Below are positions 16,412-23,389 of a DNA stretch of 33,829 bases, piece by piece. The position numbers were made by a program, and so were the translations under genes. Positions within the stretch are counted from its first letter, which is position 1. Each line of letters begins with the position of its first letter. Source of the stretch: JBCCMA01 sp039026595 (GTDB lineage: Bacteria > Pseudomonadota > Gammaproteobacteria > Steroidobacterales > JBCCMA01); contig JBCCMA010000016.1 of assembly GCA_039026595.1 (NCBI GenBank), positions 1-33,829 on the forward strand. The letters run 5' to 3'. Under the pieces are notes generated by a model, which was given only the letters and a program-made list of their open reading frames with translations, had not been told where the DNA came from and did not search any database.

Positions 16412-17605
16412 ATGACAGAAAACGTTGATGTTCTGGTCGCCGGCGGTGGCATCGCCGGGCTCAGCGCCGCATGCGCGTTCGCCACCGACGGTTTTTCGGT
16501 GGTGTGTGTTGATCCAAGTCCGCCGATCACAGATCGCCGCGTGGCTGGCGCCGATCTGCGTACCACCGCGTTCTTGCAGCCGGCCCGTCGTTTCCTTGAG
16601 CGTGCAGGCGTTTGGTCTGGCCTTGCAGAGGACGCCACACCGCTGAACACCATGCGAATACTGGATGCCGGTGGTGCCCGGCCCGAACCGCGGCTGACCT
16701 GCGATTTCGAGGCCGAGGATATTGGCGAAGCCTCGTTCGGCTACAACGTGGCCAACACCGCCATGCGGCGGGCGCTGCTCGAACGCGTCGACGCGCTCGC
16801 CAATCTCGACTTTATCTGCGGCGCGCGGGTGGAAGAGGTGGAGGCGCACGCTGAAGCCGCGCAGATCCGACTGGATTCCGGACAAACGATCGCCGCACGC
16901 CTTCTCATCGCCGCCGATGGCCGTGACTCGTCCATACGCGCGAACGTCGGCATTGGGGTTCGGCGCCACGATTTCCGACAAAAGGCGCTGACCTTCGCGG
17001 TCCGCCACGATGCCCCCCATGACTTTGTGTCGACCGAGGTGCACCGCCACGGCGGACCGTTCACGCTGGTGCCGCTACCGGACTTTGAGGGGGCGCCTTC
17101 CAGCGCGGTGGTATGGATGGAACCGAATGCGCGCGCCGATGCCCTGATGGCGCTGGACGACGAGGCCTTCAATGCCGCGGCCACAGAGCGTAGTGCCGGC
17201 ATTCATGGGGCGTTGACCCTCCTTACGCGGCGGGCGGCGTGGCCCATTGTCAGCCAGCTGGCCCGACGGTTCGACGCGCCGCGCACCGCGCTGGTCGCGG
17301 AGGCGGCGCACGTGATGCCCCCGATTGGCGCTCAAGGGCTGAATACGTCCGTCAAGGATCTGAAGGCGCTTCTTGATCTGGCGCAGGCGAATCGCGCCGG
17401 GCTTGGCGACGCGTCCATGCTTCGCCGTTATCACCGCGCCCGCTTTAGCGACGTGGCGGCCCGCATTGTGGGCATTTCAACGCTGAATCAGGCGTCGATG
17501 GTGGCTCTGCGCCCGTTCCGCGACGCCCGCGCCGCAGGGCTGTATCTACTGCACAATGTCACGCCGATCCGGCGGTCGTTGATGCGCCTGGGCCTCGGGC
17601 GCTAG
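16412..17605 (+). CDS. UbiH/UbiF-type FAD-dependent monooxygenase-like protein
   Basis: A 397-residue group A flavoprotein. The FAD-binding G-G-G-I-A-G-L-S (residues 11-18) opens a Rossmann fold. The D-G motif is A-A-D-G-R-D-S-S (about 167-174). The third motif, usually G-D-A-A-H-x-x-x-P, reads A-E-A-A-H-V-M-P-P-I-G-A-Q-G-L-N, so the normal G-D is A-E while downstream residues are conserved. Length and order fit ubiquinone-biosynthesis hydroxylases (UbiH, UbiF, VisC) rather than degradative phenol hydroxylases. A role in aromatic or quinone hydroxylation is likely, with substrate unknown. The ATG at 16412 precedes the Rossmann strand; a TTG at 16403 would add three residues. The TAG overlaps the stop of the next gene in CTAG. 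Confidence 0.78.
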   Translation: MTENVDVLVAGGGIAGLSAACAFATDGFSVVCVDPSPPITDRRVAGADLRTTAFLQPARRFLERAGVWSGLAEDATPLNTMRILDAGGARPEPRLTCDFEAEDIGEASFGYNVANTAMRRALLERVDALANLDFICGARVEEVEAHAEAAQIRLDSGQTIAARLLIAADGRDSSIRANVGIGVRRHDFRQKALTFAVRHDAPHDFVSTEVHRHGGPFTLVPLPDFEGAPSSAVVWMEPNARADALMALDDEAFNAAATERSAGIHGALTLLTRRAAWPIVSQLARRFDAPRTALVAEAAHVMPPIGAQGLNTSVKDLKALLDLAQANRAGLGDASMLRRYHRARFSDVAARIVGISTLNQASMVALRPFRDARAAGLYLLHNVTPIRRSLMRLGLGR

Positions 17606-18402
17606 ACCGACGACGCGCGCCGGCGTCGGCTTGCGACGAACCAGCCAAGGGCGCCGATTGCGAAGGCGCCACCCGCGCCGCCGCCACCGCCGCCGTCGTT
17701 GTTGTCAGCAGGTGGTGTTGTTGAAGGCGGCGGATTCTGAGCCACGTTCACGGGCGGCAGCAGATCGGTGTTGGTGCTGACCGTACTGTCGGTGACCACG
17801 ATGGCGTTGACAATCACGATGTTGTCTTCGTCCGGATCCATCGTGGTGTCGGTGTAGTCGCGCAGCGGCAGCGTGCCGAACGCGCCGCCGAAATTGAAGC
17901 GCGGGAGCGCGCCAATGGCGTCGACCACGTCCATGCCGTCCCCGAGCACGATGCCGAACACGGTGAAGCCGCTGTTCTGGCTGTCCAGATTGCCTTGGTT
18001 ATCCGAAAGGTTGATGAACCACTGCGTGGTTGCGCTGTTCGCATCGCCGCCCAGCTTGGCCATGGCAATGGTGCCCCGACGGTTCGACAGTTCCGGTTCA
18101 TTCATGACCGGATCGTTGGCGGGAATCGTGTCGAAGGGCAGGGCGCCATCGTAGGTAAACCCGCCGCCCTGAATCACAAATCCCGGGTCGGTGCGGTGGA
18201 CGATGGAGTCTGTGTACGCCCCGTTGTTCACATAGTCGAGGAAGTTGGCCACCGTCAGCGGCGTGGTTTCATCGAACAGATTGATCTCGAAATTGCCAAG
18301 GACCGTCTGGACCTCGACAACGGTTGCATGGGAATAGGACGCGGTGCACAGTGCCGCCGAAGCCGCCAGCGCCCGCCAGCGGTGGAAAGAAGTGTGAGAC
18401 AT
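17602..18402 (-). CDS. Secreted peptidyl-prolyl isomerase (cyclophilin) with GlyGly-CTERM-like tail
   Basis: A 266-residue cyclophilin-type PPIase. A signal peptide runs to about residue 26 (S-H-A). The catalytic fold contains F-V-I-Q-G-G-G-F, an S-A-T-T-Q-W-F-I-N-L motif and G-F-T-V-F-G-I-V. The segment between residues 205 and 230 is rich in P, T and N. The end is an unusual tail: a run of six glycines, then a hydrophobic stretch (A-F-A-I-G-A-L-G-W-F-V-A) and R-R-R-R. That architecture matches GlyGly-CTERM sorting signals processed by rhombosortase. Export to the periplasm or surface is well supported; rhombosortase processing is an inference because no rhombosortase gene is in the window. 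The start at 18402 is the ATG nearest the signal peptide. Confidence 0.82.
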   Translation of the reverse strand: MSHTSFHRWRALAASAALCTASYSHATVVEVQTVLGNFEINLFDETTPLTVANFLDYVNNGAYTDSIVHRTDPGFVIQGGGFTYDGALPFDTIPANDPVMNEPELSNRRGTIAMAKLGGDANSATTQWFINLSDNQGNLDSQNSGFTVFGIVLGDGMDVVDAIGALPRFNFGGAFGTLPLRDYTDTTMDPDEDNIVIVNAIVVTDSTVSTNTDLLPPVNVAQNPPPSTTPPADNNDGGGGGGAGGAFAIGALGWFVASRRRRASSV

Positions 18403-18434
18403 CGAGTTGTACCCTGTCGGTTTGTCGGGGGCGG

Positions 18435-18447
18435 TCGCCACTGGCGA
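18435..18447. repeat. 13-bp perfect inverted repeat in a divergent intergenic region
   Basis: TCGCCA, a central C, then TGGCGA form a perfect 6-bp inverted repeat with one centre base. It lies 33 bp upstream of the cyclophilin ATG and about 95 bp upstream of the transporter GTG, a plausible operator position for either. No regulator is adjacent, and a chance occurrence in GC-rich DNA is possible. Confidence 0.3.
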
Positions 18448-18542
18448 TGCGCCGTGTTTATGTCGCGAAGCCTAACGGCTTCGACTGCGCCGATCCACAG
18501 AGGTTTCACTTATATCGCGCGGCCCGCGCCGCCGGAAGAGCT

Positions 18543-19820
18543 GTGACCGAAACGCCCCCCGCCCCCCGCTATCGCTTCTACGTGCTCGCCATGCTGGTGC
18601 TGGTGTACGCGTTTAATTTTATCGACCGGCAGATCATCAGCATCCTCGCTGTGCCGATCAAAGCCGATCTGGGTCTGTCGGATACCCAGCTTGGCGTGAT
18701 GAGCGGACTGGCGTTCGCACTCTTTTACACCACGCTCGGTATTCCCATCGCGTGGCTGGCGGATCGGCGCAGCCGGGTCTGGATACTGAGTGTCGCGCTG
18801 ACCGCCTGGAGCGCGATGACCGCTTTATGCGGTATCGCGACCTCTTTCTGGCAATTGTTCTTCGCGCGGTTGGGTGTGGGCGTGGGTGAGGCCGGCGGTG
18901 TCGCGCCTTCGCACTCGTTGATTTGCGATTATTTTCCGCCGCGTGAGCGGGGGCGGGCGCTGGCGCTGTATGCGTTCGGGGTGCCGATTGGCAGTGCGCT
19001 GGGCATCGTGTTCGGCGGTGTGATCGCCACGCGCGTCGATTGGCGTTATGCCTTTTTCGTGGTGGGCATTGCCGGTGTTCTCCTGGCGCCGCTGTTGCGA
19101 CTCACCGTGCGCGAACCCGCGCGCGGGCGCTTTGACCAAGGTATCCCTGCCACGCCGCTGCCGTTTGGCCAGGCGTTGCGCGAGCTCCGCAAAAAACCCA
19201 GTTTCTGGTGGATGGCGCTGGGGGCGTCCAGTGCGTCGATCATGGGCTACGGCGTCTTTTTCTGGTTGCCATCGTTCCTTGTGCGGAGTTTTGGCTTGTC
19301 TTTGCTCGATGCGTCATTTTTCTACGGTGGTGTGTTGCTGATCGGCGGCTTGGCCGGCATCTGGGGCGGTGGCGCCATCGCCGACCGCCTCGGCGCTGTG
19401 CGGCGCTCCGCGTACGTCCAGGTTCCCGCCGTGGCTTTTTTTTGCGCCGGCCCGCTCTACGCCCTTGCGGTGTTGTCCACGCACCCGGTGCTGACGTTCT
19501 TTTTGCTGCTGCCGCCCATGGCCCTCGGGTTGGCGTGGCTCGGTCCCGTGATGTCGGCGGTCCAGCAGGTCGTGCGGCCGGGCATGCGGGCAAGCGCGTC
19601 CGCCGTGTTTCTGTTTCTGATCAACCTGATTGGCCTTGGGGGCGGGACGACGGTGCTCGGCGTGATGTCGGACGTGTTGACCGCTCGGTTCGGGGATGAG
19701 GCGCTGCGCTACGCCATTATCAGCGGCGCCGCGTTTTATCTCATAGCCTGCGGATTGTTCATGCTGGCTGCCCGATTTATTGAGACCGACTGGGAGCATG
19801 TTGAGTCACAAAACTCATGA
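18543..19820 (+). CDS. MFS transporter, spinster-like family
   Basis: A 425-residue major facilitator with about 12 transmembrane helices. The N-terminal segment N-F-I-D-R-Q-I-I-S-I-L, then D-L-G-L-S-D-T-Q-L-G, is characteristic of the spinster/Spns-like MFS subgroup. The A-D-R-R-S-R loop between helices 2 and 3 gives the MFS signature. Substrates for bacterial members are mostly unknown, with lipids, sphingolipid-like and organic acids suggested in related proteins. A GTG at 18543 is chosen because GGAAGAG lies just upstream and the transporter fold starts directly after it. An ATG at 18447 in frame would add 32 residues that do not look like the family. Its last 44 bp overlap the converging hydrolase gene. 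Confidence 0.82.
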   Translation: MTETPPAPRYRFYVLAMLVLVYAFNFIDRQIISILAVPIKADLGLSDTQLGVMSGLAFALFYTTLGIPIAWLADRRSRVWILSVALTAWSAMTALCGIATSFWQLFFARLGVGVGEAGGVAPSHSLICDYFPPRERGRALALYAFGVPIGSALGIVFGGVIATRVDWRYAFFVVGIAGVLLAPLLRLTVREPARGRFDQGIPATPLPFGQALRELRKKPSFWWMALGASSASIMGYGVFFWLPSFLVRSFGLSLLDASFFYGGVLLIGGLAGIWGGGAIADRLGAVRRSAYVQVPAVAFFCAGPLYALAVLSTHPVLTFFLLLPPMALGLAWLGPVMSAVQQVVRPGMRASASAVFLFLINLIGLGGGTTVLGVMSDVLTARFGDEALRYAIISGAAFYLIACGLFMLAARFIETDWEHVESQNS

Positions 19821-20745
19821 TTTGCGCAACCAGTTCGGGGTGAATCGGCAACGTCGGATCACCGTAGCTTGCCAGCTGCGCCGCCATGGGTCCTGACGCC
19901 GCTTTCAGGACGTGATTCATGCCTTCAATCACGTGCAACGAGGATCGGGGGTTGGCGGCGTTGAGCCGGCGACCTGCGGCCGGTAAAACCTGCAAATCCG
20001 TTGTGCCGTAGGTCAGCAGGATGGGCGATCGGACGGTTGACAGCGCCTCGGCCGGGTCGTGCCGGAACCACGAGATCAGATACGGCTGGACGGACGGGCG
20101 GAACAGCGCCGCTAGCGCGGCCGGCGTGTCATTCACCCCACGACCGTCCTCTAAGGCCGTCACGATGCGTTGTGCTTGCGTCATCAGCCTGGGCGGCAGG
20201 CGCGTCTGCATTTGTTCGAGGATCAGGTCCCCGGCCGGTTGTCCGGCACCCGCGACAATGATGAGGCCGGACACATCACGGTCGGTCGCGGCTAGCGTGG
20301 CGACCAGCGCGCCCTCGCTGTGGCCGAGCACAAACGTGGGGAGTGCGGTTTTTTCTTGCAGCGTGTCGAGCCAGAGACGGGCGTCGCCCACGTAGGTGTC
20401 GAATCGAAGATCGCGTTCGGTCTGACCCTTGATTGTGCTGGCGCCCACCAGTCGTTTGTCGACGCGCAGCGACGCGATACCCTGCATGCCAAGAGCTTCG
20501 GCCAGATATCGCAGACTGTTGTTCTTGCCGGCCAGCGAGGCCACGTTGCCGTCTCGGTCGGTGGGCCCGGAGCCGGCCAGAATCAGAACGGCGGCTGTTG
20601 CGTCATCCGGCCACTCGAGCGTGCCGTGCAACGTGCCGCCGGCCACGTCCAGTTGCATCGCCTCGCCGGCGTGCGCCGAGCCGGCTAATGCGATAAGGAC
20701 CGAAAGGAACGCCGCGCCGATATGTCGACGCAACGCGCTACTCAT
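19777..20745 (-). CDS. Secreted alpha/beta hydrolase
   Basis: A 322-residue alpha/beta-hydrolase with an N-terminal signal peptide (cleavage near A-G-S-A-H-A, about residue 26), so probably periplasmic. The nucleophile elbow is G-H-S-E-G (around residue 140). The oxyanion region appears as L-A-G-S-G-P-T-D-R-D-G-N, close to that in dienelactone hydrolase-like and alpha/beta hydrolases annotated as esterases or peptidases. The Asp is likely in Y-G-T-T-D and the His in G-M-N-H-V-L. The substrate cannot be read from sequence. It is the last gene of the sigma/anti-sigma/YbjQ operon and overlaps YbjQ by 8 nt, which hints at a role in the stress response driven by that sigma factor. Confidence 0.8.
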   Translation of the reverse strand: MSSALRRHIGAAFLSVLIALAGSAHAGEAMQLDVAGGTLHGTLEWPDDATAAVLILAGSGPTDRDGNVASLAGKNNSLRYLAEALGMQGIASLRVDKRLVGASTIKGQTERDLRFDTYVGDARLWLDTLQEKTALPTFVLGHSEGALVATLAATDRDVSGLIIVAGAGQPAGDLILEQMQTRLPPRLMTQAQRIVTALEDGRGVNDTPAALAALFRPSVQPYLISWFRHDPAEALSTVRSPILLTYGTTDLQVLPAAGRRLNAANPRSSLHVIEGMNHVLKAASGPMAAQLASYGDPTLPIHPELVAQIMSFVTQHAPSRSQ

Positions 20746-21094
20746 GGTTTAACCCGCGATTGGACTCAGAGCCGGCCTCTTCATCGAGCACCACGGCCGT
20801 GCCGACCGCGAGGAGTTCGGCCGCGCCGGCCATCATCACTGAGGTGGTAAAGCGCGTGGCGACAATCGCGTTGGCGCCCAGCGCTGCGGCCTCGGCGCAC
20901 ATGCGATCGAGACTTTGTTCACGGCTTTCGGCAATCAATTTGGCGTACTCGTGCACCTCGCCGCCCACGATGGTGCGCAACGCAGCCAGAATGTCGCGGC
21001 CAATGTGTCGCGCCCGTACTGTATTGCCACGTACGAGTCCGAGGGTTTTTATGATGCGTCGTCCGGGCACCGTCTCGCTGGTCACTACCATCAT
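20738..21094 (-). CDS. YbjQ/UPF0145 family protein
   Basis: A 118-residue cytoplasmic protein of the YbjQ (UPF0145, heavy-metal-binding-like) family. It shows T-L-G-L-V-R-G-N-T-V-R-A, then I-V-G-G-E-V-H-E-Y-A (about 45-54), and A-A-A-L-G-A-N-A-I-V-A-T-R-F near residue 80, the same order as in the family. No enzymatic role is known. The start is one of two adjacent ATGs at 21094 and 21091. It follows the anti-sigma stop by four nucleotides and overlaps the hydrolase start by 8 nt, so translation is probably coupled in the operon. A redox or metal stress link is family speculation only. Confidence 0.82.
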   Translation of the reverse strand: MMVVTSETVPGRRIIKTLGLVRGNTVRARHIGRDILAALRTIVGGEVHEYAKLIAESREQSLDRMCAEAAALGANAIVATRFTTSVMMAGAAELLAVGTAVVLDEEAGSESNRGLNHE

Positions 21095-21098
21095 GGGT

Positions 21099-21542
21099 CT
21101 AGATCTCCACGTCGTTGTATTTGTCGGTTGCGGATTCGCGCAGGCGTCGTCGCAGAACCGCAACAAAAAGAGCCAGTACGCCGCCCGCGGGCAGCAGGAC
21201 GGCCGCTTTACGCAGGCCACTCACGTGCCCGTTTGCCGCGATATCCGATACGGCCAGCACACCGAGCAGGATCAAGCCAACCGCGATGGCCAGCCCGCCG
21301 CACACAACCAGCGTGCGGTTCAGTGGTGCTCGGAACGCCTCTCGAAAGCGGTCGCCATCAAACGACGGGGTGATCGACTGTCCCAATTGCGCGCGCACAG
21401 CCTTGAGCTCGTCAAACGTCTTTCGATACGCCGCCGACTGGCGCAGCGCATGCTCAACCCGCTGGCGGTCCTGTTGTGTCAGCTCGCCGTCGAGATAGCC
21501 GGACAGCATTTCGTCCGCGACATCGAATTCAGTCTTGCCCAT
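21099..21542 (-). CDS. Membrane anti-sigma factor (RseA-like N-terminus, no zinc motif)
   Basis: A 147-residue protein. Residues 1-45 form an amphipathic helical, acidic segment (D-E-M-L-S-G-Y-L-D-G-E-L) of the type that binds ECF sigma factors in anti-sigma proteins. There is no H-x-x-x-C-x-x-C zinc anti-sigma motif. Two hydrophobic helices follow (about 83-105 and 115-135), ending in L-R-R-R-L-R-E, so it should sit in the inner membrane. It begins 14 nt inside the end of the ECF sigma gene, the classic coupled sigma/anti-sigma arrangement, and this overlap together with the N-terminal L-D-G-E-L motif is the reason for the call. The signal that releases the sigma factor is unknown. Confidence 0.78.
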   Translation of the reverse strand: MGKTEFDVADEMLSGYLDGELTQQDRQRVEHALRQSAAYRKTFDELKAVRAQLGQSITPSFDGDRFREAFRAPLNRTLVVCGGLAIAVGLILLGVLAVSDIAANGHVSGLRKAAVLLPAGGVLALFVAVLRRRLRESATDKYNDVEI

Positions 21543-22044
21543 AAGAGGCTTCCTCCATGTCATCCAGCGCTCGGCGTAGTGCCAGCCGCGCGCGGTGCAG
21601 GCGCGACATGACCGTACCTTTCGGGATGGTCAGCATGTCTGCAATTTCCGCGTAGTTCAGATCGTTTACGTCGCGCAGAACCAGAATTTCGCGCTGCGCG
21701 TCCGGTAGCCGGTTCAACGCGGCGTCGATGAGCGCCAGAGACTGGTCGGTCTGCGCGGCCCGGTCCGGGGTGGGGCGCGGATCGGGCAGTACCTCCACCT
21801 GATGATCAGCCGGGCGCCGTCGACGCAGCAGATCGATACATCGGTGGCGTACGACGCTTAGAAACCACGGCTTCAGCGCGCCCTGTTCCGGGTTGTAGGC
21901 GTGCGGCCGGCGCAATGCGTTGACGATGGCATCGTGAACGGCATCGGCCGCATCGTCCCGATTGCCCAACAGATAGGTGGCCAGCGCGTGGGCGCCGCCG
22001 CCCAGTTGGGCGAGCTGTTCTGCGAATGCCTTTGAACGTTGCAT
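21529..22044 (-). CDS. ECF sigma factor (sigma-70 family)
   Basis: A 171-residue ECF sigma factor. Region 2 includes the D-A-V-H-D-A-I helix and the -10-recognition stretch ending W-F-L-S-V-V-R-H-R-C-I-D-L-L-R (about 66-80). Region 4 has L-P-D-A-Q-R-E-I-L-V-L-R-D and the helix-turn-helix G-T-V-M-S-R-L-H-R-A-R. Regions 1.1 and 3 are absent, as in ECF proteins. The ATG at 22044 is close to a candidate promoter and lacks a Shine-Dalgarno; an ATG-like codon at 22062 would place coding sequence across that promoter. Downstream are its anti-sigma factor and two further genes in one operon, and the divergent TetA-like transporter may be a regulon member. The controlled stress is not known. Confidence 0.88.
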   Translation of the reverse strand: MQRSKAFAEQLAQLGGGAHALATYLLGNRDDAADAVHDAIVNALRRPHAYNPEQGALKPWFLSVVRHRCIDLLRRRRPADHQVEVLPDPRPTPDRAAQTDQSLALIDAALNRLPDAQREILVLRDVNDLNYAEIADMLTIPKGTVMSRLHRARLALRRALDDMEEASYGQD

Positions 22045-22052
22045 GGGGTTAC

Positions 22053-22078
22053 TACGCCCCACGGCGTACTTTTATTCC
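22053..22078 (-). promoter_or_regulatory. Candidate ECF-type promoter upstream of the sigma factor gene
   Basis: On the minus strand a GGAATA (22078-22073) is followed after 16 bp by CGTA (22056-22053), resembling -35/-10 pairs recognised by some ECF sigma factors. The predicted transcript would start within a few bases of the ATG at 22044, which lacks a Shine-Dalgarno, so near-leaderless expression is implied. The match is short and unverified. Confidence 0.35.
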
Positions 22079-22156
22079 AGTTCACGGCAAAAAAATACGA
22101 TACGGCCGCGGCTCGGCCATCGCGCGGCTCGCGCGGGCCGGTTACGATGCGTGGCC

Positions 22157-23389
22157 ATGACGGCCCCAAGCCAAAATCCTCCGCCAACTCAGGCCGCCAT
22201 CGCGTTTCTGGTCGCCACCGCGTTCATCAACTCGATGGGTCTCGGCCTGATCGTCCCGGTGATGCCCGAGTTGTTGCTGGAACTGACCGGGGGCGATCTG
22301 GCGGACGCGTCCCTGTGGGGCGGCGTGGCGCTGGTCAGCTATGCGGTCATGCAGTTTGTGTTCTCTCCGATTGTCGGCGCGCTATCGGACCAGATGGGGC
22401 GACGGCCGATTCTGCTTGTGTCCCTGATTGCGTACGCGCTCGACATGCTGCTGCTCGCCCTTGTGCAAACCCTGCCGTGGTTTCTGGTCATTCGTGCTTT
22501 CGCGGGCATCTTCGCCTCCACCTTTTCGACGGCCGGCGCGTACGTGGCCGATATCACACCGCCTGAGGGCCGTGCGCAGCGATTCGCGCTGCTCGGCGCG
22601 GCGTTTGGCGGCGGCTTCATTCTGGGGCCGGCGATCGGCGGGTTTCTGGGTGATATCCACCTTCGTCTGCCGTTTATTGCCGGCGCGGTCACGGCGGGAC
22701 TGAATGCCCTGTTCGGTGTCCTGTTCGTGCGCGAGTCACTGCCGCCGTCGCGGCGTCGCCGTTTTGCCTGGAAGCGGGCCAATACGTTCGGCACGCTGGC
22801 AATCCTGTTCCGGACGCCCGGCGTGGGGTCGCTGATCCCGGTTTATTTTCTTGCGACGCTGGCGACCTGGGTTTATCCCACTGTCTGGGCGTACGTCGCT
22901 AAAGCCAAGTTCGAATGGACAGAATGGGAAATCGGTTTGTCTGTGGCCTACTACGGCGTCATGGCGTTCGTCTCGCAGGCCGCCTTGATCCGGTTCATGC
23001 TGCCGCGCCTCGGCGTGCGCCGCGCCATCTACCTCACACTGCTGGTTCAGGCCTTGGCCATGACCGGCGTCGGTCTGGCCACCGCCGGTTGGTTCGTCTA
23101 CGCGATGGTCACCGCGTCATTGATTACAGCCATGATGGACCCGGCCATCCGTGAGGCCATGTCGGCACGCGTGCCGGAGGATGCGCAGGGCGAATTGCAG
23201 GGCGGACTGTCTGCATTGACCAGCGTTGCAATGATCCTTGCCCCTGTGGTCTACAACGGCGCGTTCTCGCTGTCGGCTGGCGAGTCGCCGTTATTGCACC
23301 TGCCCGGGCTGCCGTTTGTGCTGGCGGCGGTCATGTCGGCGCTTGCGCTGATGTTCTACGCGCGCCGGGAGCGACGTTCGTCCAGTTGA
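22157..23389 (+). CDS. MFS transporter, TetA/TCR-like drug efflux family
   Basis: A 410-residue 12-helix major facilitator. The N-terminal half contains F-I-N-S-M-G-L-G-L-I-V-P-V-M-P and the loop 2-3 signature G-A-L-S-D-Q-M-G-R-R-P-I-L-L (about 76-89), as in the tetracycline-resistance/DHA1 group. The helix 5 region R-A-F-A-G-I-F-A and a later G-P-A-I-G-G motif C-like segment argue for a proton antiporter exporting drugs or metabolites. The ATG at 22157 starts just before the first helix. It is divergent from the ECF sigma gene across 112 bp, so shared control is possible. Its last 59 bp overlap the converging TPR protein gene. The substrate is not predictable. Confidence 0.83.
   Translation: MTAPSQNPPPTQAAIAFLVATAFINSMGLGLIVPVMPELLLELTGGDLADASLWGGVALVSYAVMQFVFSPIVGALSDQMGRRPILLVSLIAYALDMLLLALVQTLPWFLVIRAFAGIFASTFSTAGAYVADITPPEGRAQRFALLGAAFGGGFILGPAIGGFLGDIHLRLPFIAGAVTAGLNALFGVLFVRESLPPSRRRRFAWKRANTFGTLAILFRTPGVGSLIPVYFLATLATWVYPTVWAYVAKAKFEWTEWEIGLSVAYYGVMAFVSQAALIRFMLPRLGVRRAIYLTLLVQALAMTGVGLATAGWFVYAMVTASLITAMMDPAIREAMSARVPEDAQGELQGGLSALTSVAMILAPVVYNGAFSLSAGESPLLHLPGLPFVLAAVMSALALMFYARRERRSSS

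Noticed and set aside
17692..17730. GC-rich triplet-like run in the cyclophilin gene as a repeat element
   Set aside because: It encodes the glycine run and adjacent linker of the C-terminal tail and needs no separate explanation.
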